Positions 1-6,603 of a stretch of 8,258 bases of DNA are shown piece after piece. The stretch's first letter is position 1, and each line of letters begins with the position of its first letter. The notes beneath the pieces were generated by a model, which saw nothing but the letters and a program-made list of their open reading frames with translations, did no database searches and had not been told where the DNA came from. The position numbers were made by a program, and so were the translations under genes. Location of the stretch: positions 965-9,222 of the forward strand of contig DHOG01000091.1 in NCBI GenBank assembly GCA_002410715.1, read 5' to 3'. This DNA is from Ruminococcaceae bacterium UBA5396 (GTDB taxonomy: Bacteria > Bacillota > Clostridia > Oscillospirales > Acutalibacteraceae).

Positions 1-552
1 GTGCGGATTCTGACAGAAGGTATGGCAAAAGAAAAACTGGTATGTAATAGTTTTAAATACATCAAATTAGGCAAAGTGCGGTTTATCGGTATCAACGCAT
101 CGCGCACAAATGAAGGATGGGACGACTTATGGGCGCGAAGCGGTGAGTTTATGCCCGATTTGGAAGCATTAGCGGTCGATTACGGAACGGATATCGCCGA
201 ACCTTGTTCGATGATGCACCATAACGGGAATGAGGTAGATTCCGAAAATCACTTTCTTGCAGGGCGCTTTTTCAAAGCGGATACGCCTGTGCCGGAGGGA
301 TATGATTATTACGACGTGCCGACAGAGAATGCCGCGTATGCCGTATATACAACCGCCGAATATGATGGCGCGCTCGGTTCGGCCTATTACGCCACACGCG
401 ACAAAATACTGGCGGACGGCGTAGGAATCCCATACCCGCACGCGTATTGGCACGCGGAGGTATATACGGCCGGCCGCCCGCATGAAGGGAATTACCGCTT
501 TGGGTATATGTTCTCTGTGGATGAAAAAGCGGGAAATTTGACAACCAAATAA
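1..552 (+). CDS. GyrI-like effector-binding domain protein, 3' fragment (probable C-terminus of an AraC-type regulator)
   Basis: The reading frame is open from the first base, so the 5' end lies outside the window; the GTG at base 1 is probably not the true start. From about residue 17 (SFKYIKLGKVRFIG) to the end it aligns closely with the last ~158 residues of the AraC-type regulator at 3055-4491. Shared blocks include KVRFIG, KADTPVPE-YDYY-VPTE, IPYP-AYW-AEV and RFGY-FSV. If the paralogy extends upstream, about 300 residues (AraC HTH plus linker) are missing here. GyrI-like domains bind small hydrophobic or cationic molecules and act as sensor modules in AraC- and MerR-type regulators (family knowledge). 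It is followed by 76 bases holding the next gene's promoter, and no terminator hairpin is visible. It could instead be a stand-alone GyrI-like protein, which cannot be decided here. Confidence 0.8.
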   Translation: MRILTEGMAKEKLVCNSFKYIKLGKVRFIGINASRTNEGWDDLWARSGEFMPDLEALAVDYGTDIAEPCSMMHHNGNEVDSENHFLAGRFFKADTPVPEGYDYYDVPTENAAYAVYTTAEYDGALGSAYYATRDKILADGVGIPYPHAYWHAEVYTAGRPHEGNYRFGYMFSVDEKAGNLTTK

Positions 553-566
553 TTATTTTAAATACC

Positions 567-597
567 TTGACTCTGCCGTTGGGGAATAGTTTATACT
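567..597 (+). promoter_or_regulatory. MerR-type promoter/operator upstream of the first MerR gene
   Basis: A -35 box TTGACT (567-572) and a -10 box TATACT (592-597) are separated by 19 bp instead of the usual 17. Inside the spacer is an imperfect dyad centred near 580 (ACT-T-CC ... GG-A-AGT, 570-590). Over-long spacers with a central dyad are the signature of promoters that MerR-family proteins activate by DNA distortion. The adjacent MerR gene is the obvious candidate regulator (inference). Confidence 0.75.
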
Positions 598-628
598 GAT
601 TTCATACCAACGGAAAGGAATTTATTGT

Positions 629-1582
629 ATGAATGAACTAATTAAAATCCGGGATGTATCCGTCAAGTATGATATATCCGCCCGTACACTTCGATATTAT
701 GAGGACATGGGGCTTATCACAAGCACCCGGAGCGATGATTACGCCTATCGGTTGTACGATGAAGCTGCCATCCAGCGGCTTGAGCAAATCTTAATCTTAC
801 GTAAATTGAATATAAGTATCAAGGATATCCAACGGATATTCAACACATCCGGCTCAGAAGTCGTTTTAGAGGTGCTTGGGAAAAAGGTCGATGCCATTGA
901 TGAGGAAGTCTCCCTCTTGCACGAACTGAAAGAGATTGTACTGGACTTCATACGGCAGATTGAACAGGCTGATTTCGGCAAGGAATCCGATGTTAAGTTG
1001 TTATATGAAAAAGCGAAGGAGATTGAAACTCAGCTTGTCAATGTGGATTACGAGGGCAATGCGGCAAACGTGAATCGCTTGCTGGAAGTCACGGAGAAGC
1101 TGGACAACAAGGTGCCGGACATCATGATTGTCAGGATACCCAAATTCAGAGCGGCAACATCGGGGCTTATGACATTTGAAGAACTTTTTGGCGGAGGGTT
1201 CGGTCCGTGGCAAGAAGCACACAGTCATTTATTCAAATCCGTTATTTTCGATGCCCCCGATTTCCTGTATGGTAAAGACGGAAAAGCCGAATGGATTTGG
1301 GCAATCAAGGACGAGGTAACGGAAGCCGATACGCACCCATATCAAATTATCGAATATCCCGGTGGGTTGTATGCCGCTGCGGTCAGCGTAGACGGCGATG
1401 GTGAAAGCCATGACAAGGTGAGAAGAAAAACAGAAAAATGGCTTGAAAACACGAATTTTATTATTGACAGCGACCGCTTATTGATGGGACACATGATTTT
1501 CGTAGACGATGAAATCAAAAAAGGGCTTGGCTACAATCAAATGAATCTGTATGCGCCTATAAAACTGAAAGAAGAAAATTAA
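629..1582 (+). CDS. MerR-family regulator with GyrI-like C-terminal effector domain
   Basis: A 317-aa predicted transcriptional regulator. Residues 4-72 form the winged HTH_MerR domain, with the diagnostic ARTLRYYEDMGLI and YRLYDEAAI segments. Residues about 76-112 look like the dimerisation coiled coil. Residues about 163-314 resemble the GyrI-like ligand-binding fold and end in the typical LYAPIK strand. The architecture is that of BmrR-like multidrug sensors, which twist over-long promoters into an active form when a ligand binds. The ATG at 629 is preceded by AAAGGA (614-619) at 9-nt spacing. Its own promoter carries the matching 19-bp spacer, so autoregulation is likely. An oddity: the acidic residue usually found two positions before the Tyr of the final strand (E-x-Y-x-P-I) is Asn306 here, which may alter ligand preference. 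Ligand unknown. No transporter is adjacent. Confidence 0.88.
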   Translation: MNELIKIRDVSVKYDISARTLRYYEDMGLITSTRSDDYAYRLYDEAAIQRLEQILILRKLNISIKDIQRIFNTSGSEVVLEVLGKKVDAIDEEVSLLHELKEIVLDFIRQIEQADFGKESDVKLLYEKAKEIETQLVNVDYEGNAANVNRLLEVTEKLDNKVPDIMIVRIPKFRAATSGLMTFEELFGGGFGPWQEAHSHLFKSVIFDAPDFLYGKDGKAEWIWAIKDEVTEADTHPYQIIEYPGGLYAAAVSVDGDGESHDKVRRKTEKWLENTNFIIDSDRLLMGHMIFVDDEIKKGLGYNQMNLYAPIKLKEEN

Positions 1583-1601
1583 AGTATTCAGCAAACCCCT
1601 A

Positions 1602-1632
1602 TTGACCCTTACCTTGCGTAAGGTTTTATAAT
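1602..1632 (+). promoter_or_regulatory. MerR-type promoter/operator upstream of the second MerR gene
   Basis: TTGACC (1602-1607) and TATAAT (1627-1632) are separated by 19 bp. The spacer contains a perfect dyad CCTTAC-cttgc-GTAAGG (1607-1612 / 1618-1623), which is a textbook MerR-family operator geometry. The dyad sequence differs from that of the first MerR promoter, suggesting that the two regulators have separate specificities. The -10 box starts 4 bases after the dyad. Control by the gene immediately downstream is inferred. Confidence 0.82.
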
Positions 1633-1664
1633 GAAATAAAAACGCAAAGGAAGGTGTCTTGGTT

Positions 1665-3005
1665 ATGCAAACAAATAAAAATTCGTTGATGAAAATTGGC
1701 GATGTCACAAACAAATTCGGGATTTCCCACCGCTCTCTGCACTATTGGGAAAACGCGGGTATATTGAAAAGCAGCCGCGCCGAAAACGATTACCGTTATT
1801 ACGATGATGAAAATTTGCTTAAAATCAAGCAGATCGTTTTGCTTCGCAAGCTGCGGCTTTCCATTCCGTCCATACAGGAGATATTTACTTCTGAAAAATT
1901 ATCGAAGATTATCTCTGTGTTTACCGATCATTTGGACGAAACAAAGAAAGAAACAGAACAGTTAAACGCGCTCGGTGTTATTTTGCGGCAGCTTCTCAAT
2001 ATGTTGAAAGACCGTCAGGATATGGACAGCGTGTATCAATACCTTGATACCACCCACAGCACTGAATCGGAAGAATTGAAAAATGCCTTGAAAATCGTTA
2101 TGTCGGAGCCGGTAAAGGAAATCGCCATTGAAACGCCGCCGGAGCTGATTGTGGATATGACCGGCATTGACCTTTCACTTGAATTGGTGATACGGGAGGA
2201 TGTGTCGGAAGTAACTGAGGTTGTGAAACGCTGTTACAGCAATACCAAAGAAATAGACAAACTGCTTGAATCCTTTGGTATCGAGTATCATTCAACTTTG
2301 CCGGATTGCGCATATTCTTATAAAATCATGCAAAAAGGCAAGTGCATCGGCGCGGTTAATTTGGGTTTCGTCGGTATGGAAGCCATGCTTATTCGTTGTT
2401 TGGCATATAGCGACCCCGATAATAACATTTATCTGTTTGAGCTGTTGAAACAAAAACATTCTGACATTCTATGCTGGAATATTTACTTTCCAAATGAACC
2501 CGAAAATAATATGGATCATTTTTGTTTTGATTGGGAAGGTAAAAAGCGCCAATTCGCAGAAGATAACGGGTTCACTTTCTATACAGATGCCCGTTGGAAC
2601 CGCTGTATAAAAATGCTCAAGCCCCATGACGAGGTTTATAACAGCAGCCGTTATCGGTTTGCTTTGTTGGACGGTTCTATGGACGGCGTTTCATTCCGGT
2701 TTTTTGGTACTGACAGGCTTGACTGGTACGATGGCAAAATGACAAACTGGCGTATAACCGATTGCAATATGTCCGAAGCCACGTTTTATGACACTTGGAT
2801 GGAGCGTTGCCGGTTTTACGAAACAGGACTTGACAAAGGAGATTTCCGCCATGCAAGATTCAATGAAAGCACATTTAAAAACAGCGATTTTGAAAACTGC
2901 ATATTAATTGATTGCGACATATCCGGCATGACGATTGACGGAATAAATGTGAAAGACGCGTTGGAGCATTATAAATCTGACAAAACTCCGTATTCTAAGA
3001 CATGA
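1665..3005 (+). CDS. MerR-family regulator fused to a C-terminal pentapeptide-repeat domain
   Basis: A 446-aa protein with three parts. Residues about 9-75 are a MerR winged helix (ISHRSLHYWENAGIL, DYRYYDDENL), followed by a helical, probably coiled-coil stretch to about 120. Residues about 160-318 are a middle domain I cannot assign; segments such as IREDVSEVTEVVKRCY and FAEDNGF faintly recall a GNAT fold, but no acetyl-CoA loop is evident. Residues about 330-428 are pentapeptide repeats: successive blocks such as FYETG LDKGD FRHAR FNEST FKNSD FENCI show the five-residue spacing with a central F/L/I. Pentapeptide repeats fold as a right-handed quadrilateral beta-helix and in Qnr/MfpA mimic DNA to bind gyrase; whether this one does is unknown. 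The start chosen is ATG 1665 with GGAAGG (1649-1654) upstream. TTG 1659 and ATG 1689 are alternatives. Its promoter has MerR-type spacing. Confidence 0.85.
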   Translation: MQTNKNSLMKIGDVTNKFGISHRSLHYWENAGILKSSRAENDYRYYDDENLLKIKQIVLLRKLRLSIPSIQEIFTSEKLSKIISVFTDHLDETKKETEQLNALGVILRQLLNMLKDRQDMDSVYQYLDTTHSTESEELKNALKIVMSEPVKEIAIETPPELIVDMTGIDLSLELVIREDVSEVTEVVKRCYSNTKEIDKLLESFGIEYHSTLPDCAYSYKIMQKGKCIGAVNLGFVGMEAMLIRCLAYSDPDNNIYLFELLKQKHSDILCWNIYFPNEPENNMDHFCFDWEGKKRQFAEDNGFTFYTDARWNRCIKMLKPHDEVYNSSRYRFALLDGSMDGVSFRFFGTDRLDWYDGKMTNWRITDCNMSEATFYDTWMERCRFYETGLDKGDFRHARFNESTFKNSDFENCILIDCDISGMTIDGINVKDALEHYKSDKTPYSKT

Positions 3006-3024
3006 AATCACCGGCTTGATGTTG

Positions 3025-3030
3025 TATAAT
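3025..3030 (+). promoter_or_regulatory. Possible -10 box for the AraC-type gene
   Basis: A consensus TATAAT lies 24 bases before the chosen ATG, inside the 49-base gap after the second MerR gene. No convincing -35 box is present 16-18 bp upstream (ATGAAA at 17 bp), so the promoter would be weak or activator-dependent. Alternatively the gene is simply read through from the MerR gene, since no terminator separates them. Confidence 0.35.
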
Positions 3031-3054
3031 TCTTTTATGGAGGGAGGGTACTAT

Positions 3055-4491
3055 ATGGACTGGATACAGAATCTAACGAAAGTGATTCAATATGTCGAGA
3101 ACCATCTGACCGACGATATAAACATAGATGAAATATCGAGTAGAGCCTATTCGTCAAGCTCGCATTTTCAGCTTGTTTTCCATTTAGTGATGGGAATGAC
3201 CATCGGTGAATACATCCGCAACAGGCGGCTCTCAATGGCGGCGCAGGATTTATTAAAGCCCAACAGTAAAATCATTGATGTTTCTATGCGGTATCAGTAC
3301 GAAACGCAAGAGAGTTTTTCAAAGGCGTTTACGCGGTTTCACGGCATCCCTCCGTCAAAGGTGCAGCGGAATAAGATAAAGCTGTTTAATCCGCTGACGA
3401 TTAACATAACCATAGGAGGTGGATTTGTTATGTCCCGTAATCTCAGCGACGATCTTCTGTTGATCGACTGGAACGTCATCGACGGACAAAAGAGCAATAA
3501 ACCGACAAGCGCCGAAATCTATAACAAACTGATAGATTGGGCGATTAAGGCAAGAGGACAAAATCAAGAGGTTTTCGACGCATTATCCGCGTGGGTGCTT
3601 GACGATTCCGAATGGACGGGCGATAAACTCGCTGAAAACGAACAGATTCTAATGCAGGGCGTATTCGCGCGGTTCAAAGAACAGAATGCGAAACTTCGTG
3701 CCTATATAAAGGAGCTTGAATCGTCCGGCGTCGTCAATGCCGCTATTTTTGGAGCGTTAGATAGGTTTGATGAAGAATTGTCGGGGAAACCGGGCGATGA
3801 ACGCCTACGAGAAACGGTTGCCAAAATGTTTTCCGATTTTTCGACTATGCTGGAGCGTAGTGTTCGTGAAAAAATAGCGGGATACCCCGCCGGTTCTATG
3901 CACGCAACCGATATGGGATATATCAATTATCTAAAAGATTGCGACGCCGCTGTGCAATGGGCGCTGTTTATGCCCGAAGTAGTGAAAAAGCATGGGCATA
4001 AAATTAACCGTGACAGCTTTGAGTATATTGAAATCGGAAAGGTACGGTTTATCGGCAAGGAATTTGCCAAAAATCCCGAAATCCATGTCGCCCGTCCTGC
4101 TGAAGCCCTGCCGGAATTGATAGAAATGCTGCCCGAATACGGAACGGAAATCACCGCACTCTGTCACTTGGAACATCATCATGGCGGCGAAGTCAACGTA
4201 AACCAATGTAACATGATGGGATACTTTTGCAAAGCCGATACACCTGTACCGGAAGAATACGATTACTACGAGGTACCGACCGAACACGCCGGATATGCTG
4301 TGTATTCCAGTCCGAATTTTGACGGGAATTATTTTGATGCGGCGTATGAGTTTACCCGCGATCAAATTTTGGGCGATAACGTACATATTCCCTATCCGGG
4401 GGCGTATTGGACAGCGGAGGTGTTTTTGGAAGGCTTCTTTACGGGAAGCGGAGCGCATCGGTTCGGGTATCTGTTTAGTGTGGAGTTGTAG
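3055..4491 (+). CDS. AraC-family regulator with GyrI-like effector-binding domain
   Basis: A 478-aa Rob/SoxS-like architecture in the order DNA-binding then sensor. Residues about 8-106 carry the two AraC helix-turn-helices (DEISSRAYSSSSHFQLVF and the FSKAFTRFHGIPPSKVQR signature). A linker of about 200 residues follows, mostly helical with a charged stretch at 200-225. The GyrI-like domain covers about 321-478 and is a close paralogue of the truncated protein at the start of the window. Such proteins activate stress or efflux genes when a ligand binds the C-terminal domain (family knowledge); the targets here are unknown. ATG 3055 is chosen because GGAGGGAGGG (3039-3048) sits just upstream; ATG 3019 and TTG 3016 have no such site and would place the ribosome binding site inside the coding region. 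A second strong ribosome binding site lies inside the gene before Met126. Transcription ends at a clear terminator 20 bases downstream. Confidence 0.9.
   Translation: MDWIQNLTKVIQYVENHLTDDINIDEISSRAYSSSSHFQLVFHLVMGMTIGEYIRNRRLSMAAQDLLKPNSKIIDVSMRYQYETQESFSKAFTRFHGIPPSKVQRNKIKLFNPLTINITIGGGFVMSRNLSDDLLLIDWNVIDGQKSNKPTSAEIYNKLIDWAIKARGQNQEVFDALSAWVLDDSEWTGDKLAENEQILMQGVFARFKEQNAKLRAYIKELESSGVVNAAIFGALDRFDEELSGKPGDERLRETVAKMFSDFSTMLERSVREKIAGYPAGSMHATDMGYINYLKDCDAAVQWALFMPEVVKKHGHKINRDSFEYIEIGKVRFIGKEFAKNPEIHVARPAEALPELIEMLPEYGTEITALCHLEHHHGGEVNVNQCNMMGYFCKADTPVPEEYDYYEVPTEHAGYAVYSSPNFDGNYFDAAYEFTRDQILGDNVHIPYPGAYWTAEVFLEGFFTGSGAHRFGYLFSVEL
3414..3432 (+). promoter_or_regulatory. Internal Shine-Dalgarno and in-frame ATG within the AraC-type gene
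   Basis: AGGAGGT (3414-3420) is followed 9 nt later by ATG (3430-3432). This is Met126 of the AraC-type protein, in frame, and falls at the boundary between the HTH region and the rest. Initiation here would give a 353-aa protein containing the linker and GyrI-like sensor without the DNA-binding domain. The sequence also encodes the Gly-Gly-Gly-Phe-Val-Met linker, so the match could be a by-product of protein sequence. Use as a start is inference. Confidence 0.45.
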
Positions 4492-4508
4492 TAGAATCAA
4501 ATCATATT

Positions 4509-4538
4509 AACTGCCGGAATAAACCCCGGCAGTTTTTT
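4509..4538 (+). terminator. Rho-independent terminator after the AraC-type gene
   Basis: A perfect 9-bp stem AACTGCCGG / CCGGCAGTT (4509-4517 with 4526-4534) encloses an 8-nt loop and runs into a T6 tract (4533-4538). It begins 17 bases after the stop codon and separates the left regulator group from the WYL gene. Confidence 0.92.
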
Positions 4539-4553
4539 ATTTGCAAAATTTTT

Positions 4554-4581
4554 ATAATATGACGTGCAGTTGTCATATTAT
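4554..4581 (+). promoter_or_regulatory. Operator copy 1: perfect 10-bp inverted repeat before the WYL regulator
   Basis: ATAATATGAC (4554-4563) and GTCATATTAT (4572-4581) form a perfect inverted repeat with an 8-nt centre. It ends 5 bases before a TATAAT box, so it covers where a -35 element should be. A near-identical element lies at 5512-5539; both share the 13-base string TTTATAATATGAC. No T-tract follows, and with transcription starting downstream it would not be transcribed with the WYL gene, so it is read as a protein-binding site. Binding by the adjacent WYL regulator is inferred. Confidence 0.8.
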
Positions 4582-4583
4582 CG

Positions 4584-4592
4584 TGATATAAT
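4584..4592 (+). promoter_or_regulatory. Extended -10 promoter of the WYL regulator gene
   Basis: TGATATAAT fits the extended -10 pattern TG-N-TATAAT (TATAAT at 4587-4592), 20 bases before the ATG. The -35 position is occupied by the operator centre and matches consensus poorly, as expected for a regulated or extended -10 promoter. Confidence 0.6.
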
Positions 4593-4612
4593 AGTCTCGG
4601 TGGTGAGCGATA

Positions 4613-5515
4613 ATGCAAATGAACCGGCTTTTTGAAATTATTTATATTCTATTGAATAAAAAGATTGCGACCGCTAAGGAATTGGCGGAGCATTTCGGCG
4701 TGTCGCAGCGCACCATCTACCGTGATGTGGATACGCTCTCGCTTGCCGGAATCCCCGTTTATACGGAAAAGGGCAAAGGCGGCGGCATCAGCCTGCTGCC
4801 TGATTATGTTTTGAACAAATCTATTTTAAGCGAACAGGAGCAGAACGAAATCTTGTCCGCATTGCAAGGTTTATCAAGCGTTAAAACAACGGAAACCGAC
4901 CAAGTATTGGAAAAGTTATCCACCATTTTCAATAAAAACACCGTGCGTTGGATGGAGGTTGATTTTTCAGATTGGAGCTTTGCCAACGGCAAGGCATTCT
5001 ATAACTTCAAGACCGCCATATTGGAACGCCGAATCGCCGAATTTGATTATTACAGTACCTATGGTGAAATGACGCACCGCCGCGTAGAGCCGATCCAGCT
5101 TTGGTTCAAGTCGAAGTCATGGTATGTCAAAGGCTTTTGCCTGATCCGCCAGGATATACGTTTGTTCAAGCTTTCGCGAGTACGGAATCTGGCTGTGACG
5201 GATGAACAGTTTACAGAGCGTGATTTCTTGGCAATCTCTTCATCGCCCGTTCCTGCCAGTCGTCAAAAACCCGATGTAACCCTTAAATTGAAAATTGCAC
5301 CGGAGATGACATACCGGGTCTATGATGAGTTTGACGAAGATTTAGCGGAGAAACAACCGGATGGCAGCTTTATTGTGACGGTCACATGGCCGGAGGACGA
5401 TTGGGTATATGGTACAATCCTATCTTATGGTGAATACATTGAAGTTTTGGAGCCGGAGCATATCCGAAAGATTATCAAAGAAAAAACGCTGAAAACCGTA
5501 AAAAAATATTTATAA
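4613..5515 (+). CDS. YafY-type HTH/WYL-domain transcriptional regulator
   Basis: A 300-aa DNA-binding regulator. Residues 1-65 form a winged HTH (KELAEHFGVSQRTIYRDVDTL, then the KGKGGGISLL wing). Residues about 137-205 form the WYL domain, with the motif as W-Y-V in KSWYVKGFCL and the conserved basic segment RLFKLSRV. Residues about 220-300 resemble the C-terminal WCX extension. WYL domains sense ligands such as nucleic acids or nucleotides in PafBC- and YobV-like proteins (family knowledge); the ligand here is unknown. ATG 4613 has GGTGAG (4602-4607) upstream; ATG 4619 is possible. Length is normal for the family. Matching operators lie upstream of its start and across its stop codon, so autoregulation plus control of the following genes is the simplest reading. 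Confidence 0.92.
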   Translation: MQMNRLFEIIYILLNKKIATAKELAEHFGVSQRTIYRDVDTLSLAGIPVYTEKGKGGGISLLPDYVLNKSILSEQEQNEILSALQGLSSVKTTETDQVLEKLSTIFNKNTVRWMEVDFSDWSFANGKAFYNFKTAILERRIAEFDYYSTYGEMTHRRVEPIQLWFKSKSWYVKGFCLIRQDIRLFKLSRVRNLAVTDEQFTERDFLAISSSPVPASRQKPDVTLKLKIAPEMTYRVYDEFDEDLAEKQPDGSFIVTVTWPEDDWVYGTILSYGEYIEVLEPEHIRKIIKEKTLKTVKKYL

Positions 5516-5539
5516 TATGACACGCTGTCGTCAGATTAT
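5512..5539 (+). promoter_or_regulatory. Operator copy 2 before the 330-aa gene, overlapping the WYL stop codon
   Basis: ATAATATGAC (5512-5521), 8 nt, GTCAGATTAT (5530-5539): the same spacing and left arm as the element at 4554-4581, with one mismatch in the right arm. The left arm contains the TAA stop of the WYL gene. The centre GC-GT is partly shared between copies and also forms a small GACA-cgc-TGTC dyad here. It ends 6 bases before a TATAAT box. Confidence 0.78.
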
Positions 5540-5545
5540 ATGCTG

Positions 5546-5551
5546 TATAAT
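5546..5551 (+). promoter_or_regulatory. -10 box of the downstream gene set
   Basis: TATAAT lies 23 bases upstream of the ATG at 5575 and at almost the same distance from the operator as in copy 1. No consensus -35 is present (CGCTGT at 17 bp), so the promoter is probably regulator-dependent. Confidence 0.6.
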
Positions 5552-5574
5552 GAAAAAGGAACGGAGAGATTTTC

Positions 5575-6567
5575 ATGAAAGAGTATGTTTACACAGATTT
5601 TTTAGATTCTCTAAATGATACCGGCCGGTTAATAACCGAGGCTTTGTGCGAACATATCGCAGAAAAGCACCCTATATATAAACCTTATGGCATTTTGCCT
5701 AAAAACAAAGATAAAAATGAATGGTCACTTTATTTTCGGAAGCATCCAAAACGCGGTAAACCGTTATGCGCCCTTTTTTCAAAGGATGGTGCGCTTTCTG
5801 TCCGCTATATGTTTTTTTCACCAATGGTACACGAGTTGCTGCTTAGGCAAGACGAGTTCGGCGAAAACATACGCGCGAGAATATTAAAAGCGAGTCGTTG
5901 CAAGCATTGCGGATATTACGGTGACAAACAGATTTGCTGGCTGCAACATCATTTTTTCGTAAGAGAGCGGCTTATTTGGATGTGCAATAGTGTTTGGCTT
6001 GAAATAAACGATATTGGGGAGAGAGATTTAGACGATAATGATATAAATGATTTGCTATATCTTATCGACCTTAACTCCAAGCACATGGCACACAGCGCAA
6101 AAGAAACAAGGGGTGCAGGGTGGGGCGAAGAAAATCTGCTGCGTTGCGGAAATGTCGTGTCAATAAATCTTATACATGAAGAATTGGATATAGATGATTT
6201 TAGTCTTGACGACTACGCTGACATAAAAAGGCTTGATAAATATGCCCATACATATAATCTTACGCCAATGGGTGCAAACAATGGAATTTGGTTTTATTTT
6301 GACGACAAAGCGGCTTGCGGGACACCAAACGACGGATATAGTTTTACTTCAATACCGAAAGGCAGCTACGCCATGATTACGGTTTCAAATCCGTTTGCAT
6401 TTTCCGTTATACGCGCTTGGGATTATATATGTCTATGGGTGAGAAAAAATAAACTGTCGGTCACATCCGCTGATATTGGCGGAATAAATACATCTATGCT
6501 TATTAAGTTTTACAAGCAAGGTGCAGATCAATTTATGGAAATGTATGTGCCGATAGTCAAAGAATAA
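5575..6567 (+). CDS. Uncharacterised protein with GyrI-like C-terminal domain
   Basis: A 330-aa protein with no HTH and no signal peptide or membrane segment. The N-terminal ~165 residues look like one globular domain; the segment EWSLYFRKHPKRGKPLCALF and what follows recall DUF3788-like proteins, but I am not certain. It contains Cys109, Cys112, Cys121 and Cys137 (C-x2-C-x8-C-x15-C), a possible metal site. Residues about 185-330 look GyrI-like and end with MEMYVPIVKE, keeping the Glu two positions before the Tyr that the upstream MerR protein has lost. It may therefore be a stand-alone ligand-binding protein rather than a transcription factor. ATG 5575 is preceded by GGAGAG (5563-5568). It is the first gene after operator copy 2 and is followed by the dehydrogenase after 36 bases, suggesting an operon. 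Confidence 0.75.
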   Translation: MKEYVYTDFLDSLNDTGRLITEALCEHIAEKHPIYKPYGILPKNKDKNEWSLYFRKHPKRGKPLCALFSKDGALSVRYMFFSPMVHELLLRQDEFGENIRARILKASRCKHCGYYGDKQICWLQHHFFVRERLIWMCNSVWLEINDIGERDLDDNDINDLLYLIDLNSKHMAHSAKETRGAGWGEENLLRCGNVVSINLIHEELDIDDFSLDDYADIKRLDKYAHTYNLTPMGANNGIWFYFDDKAACGTPNDGYSFTSIPKGSYAMITVSNPFAFSVIRAWDYICLWVRKNKLSVTSADIGGINTSMLIKFYKQGADQFMEMYVPIVKE

Positions 6568-6603
6568 AAATTCATCTAATAACACCAAAGGAGAGCGAAT
6601 TTG

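Noticed and set aside
1..3. GTG at base 1 as a true start codon
   Set aside because: The frame is open to the window edge, no upstream ribosome binding site can be seen, and the homologous domain in the paralogue is preceded by about 320 residues.
1607..1627. CCTTAC-cttgc-GTAAGG followed by TTTT as a terminator of the first MerR gene
   Set aside because: The stem is only 6 bp with moderate GC and sits exactly between a -35 and a -10 box at 19-bp spacing, which fits a MerR operator better. A minor attenuating effect cannot be excluded.
3931..4500. A 189-codon open frame on the minus strand
   Set aside because: It lies wholly antisense to the conserved GyrI-like domain of the AraC-type gene, its translation shows no recognisable motif, and it runs into the terminator side without a promoter or ribosome binding site.
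4576..4593. TATTAT / ATAATA inverted repeat overlapping the WYL promoter
   Set aside because: It is AT-only with 6-bp arms and arises from the operator right arm and the -10 box; it is not repeated at the second operator.
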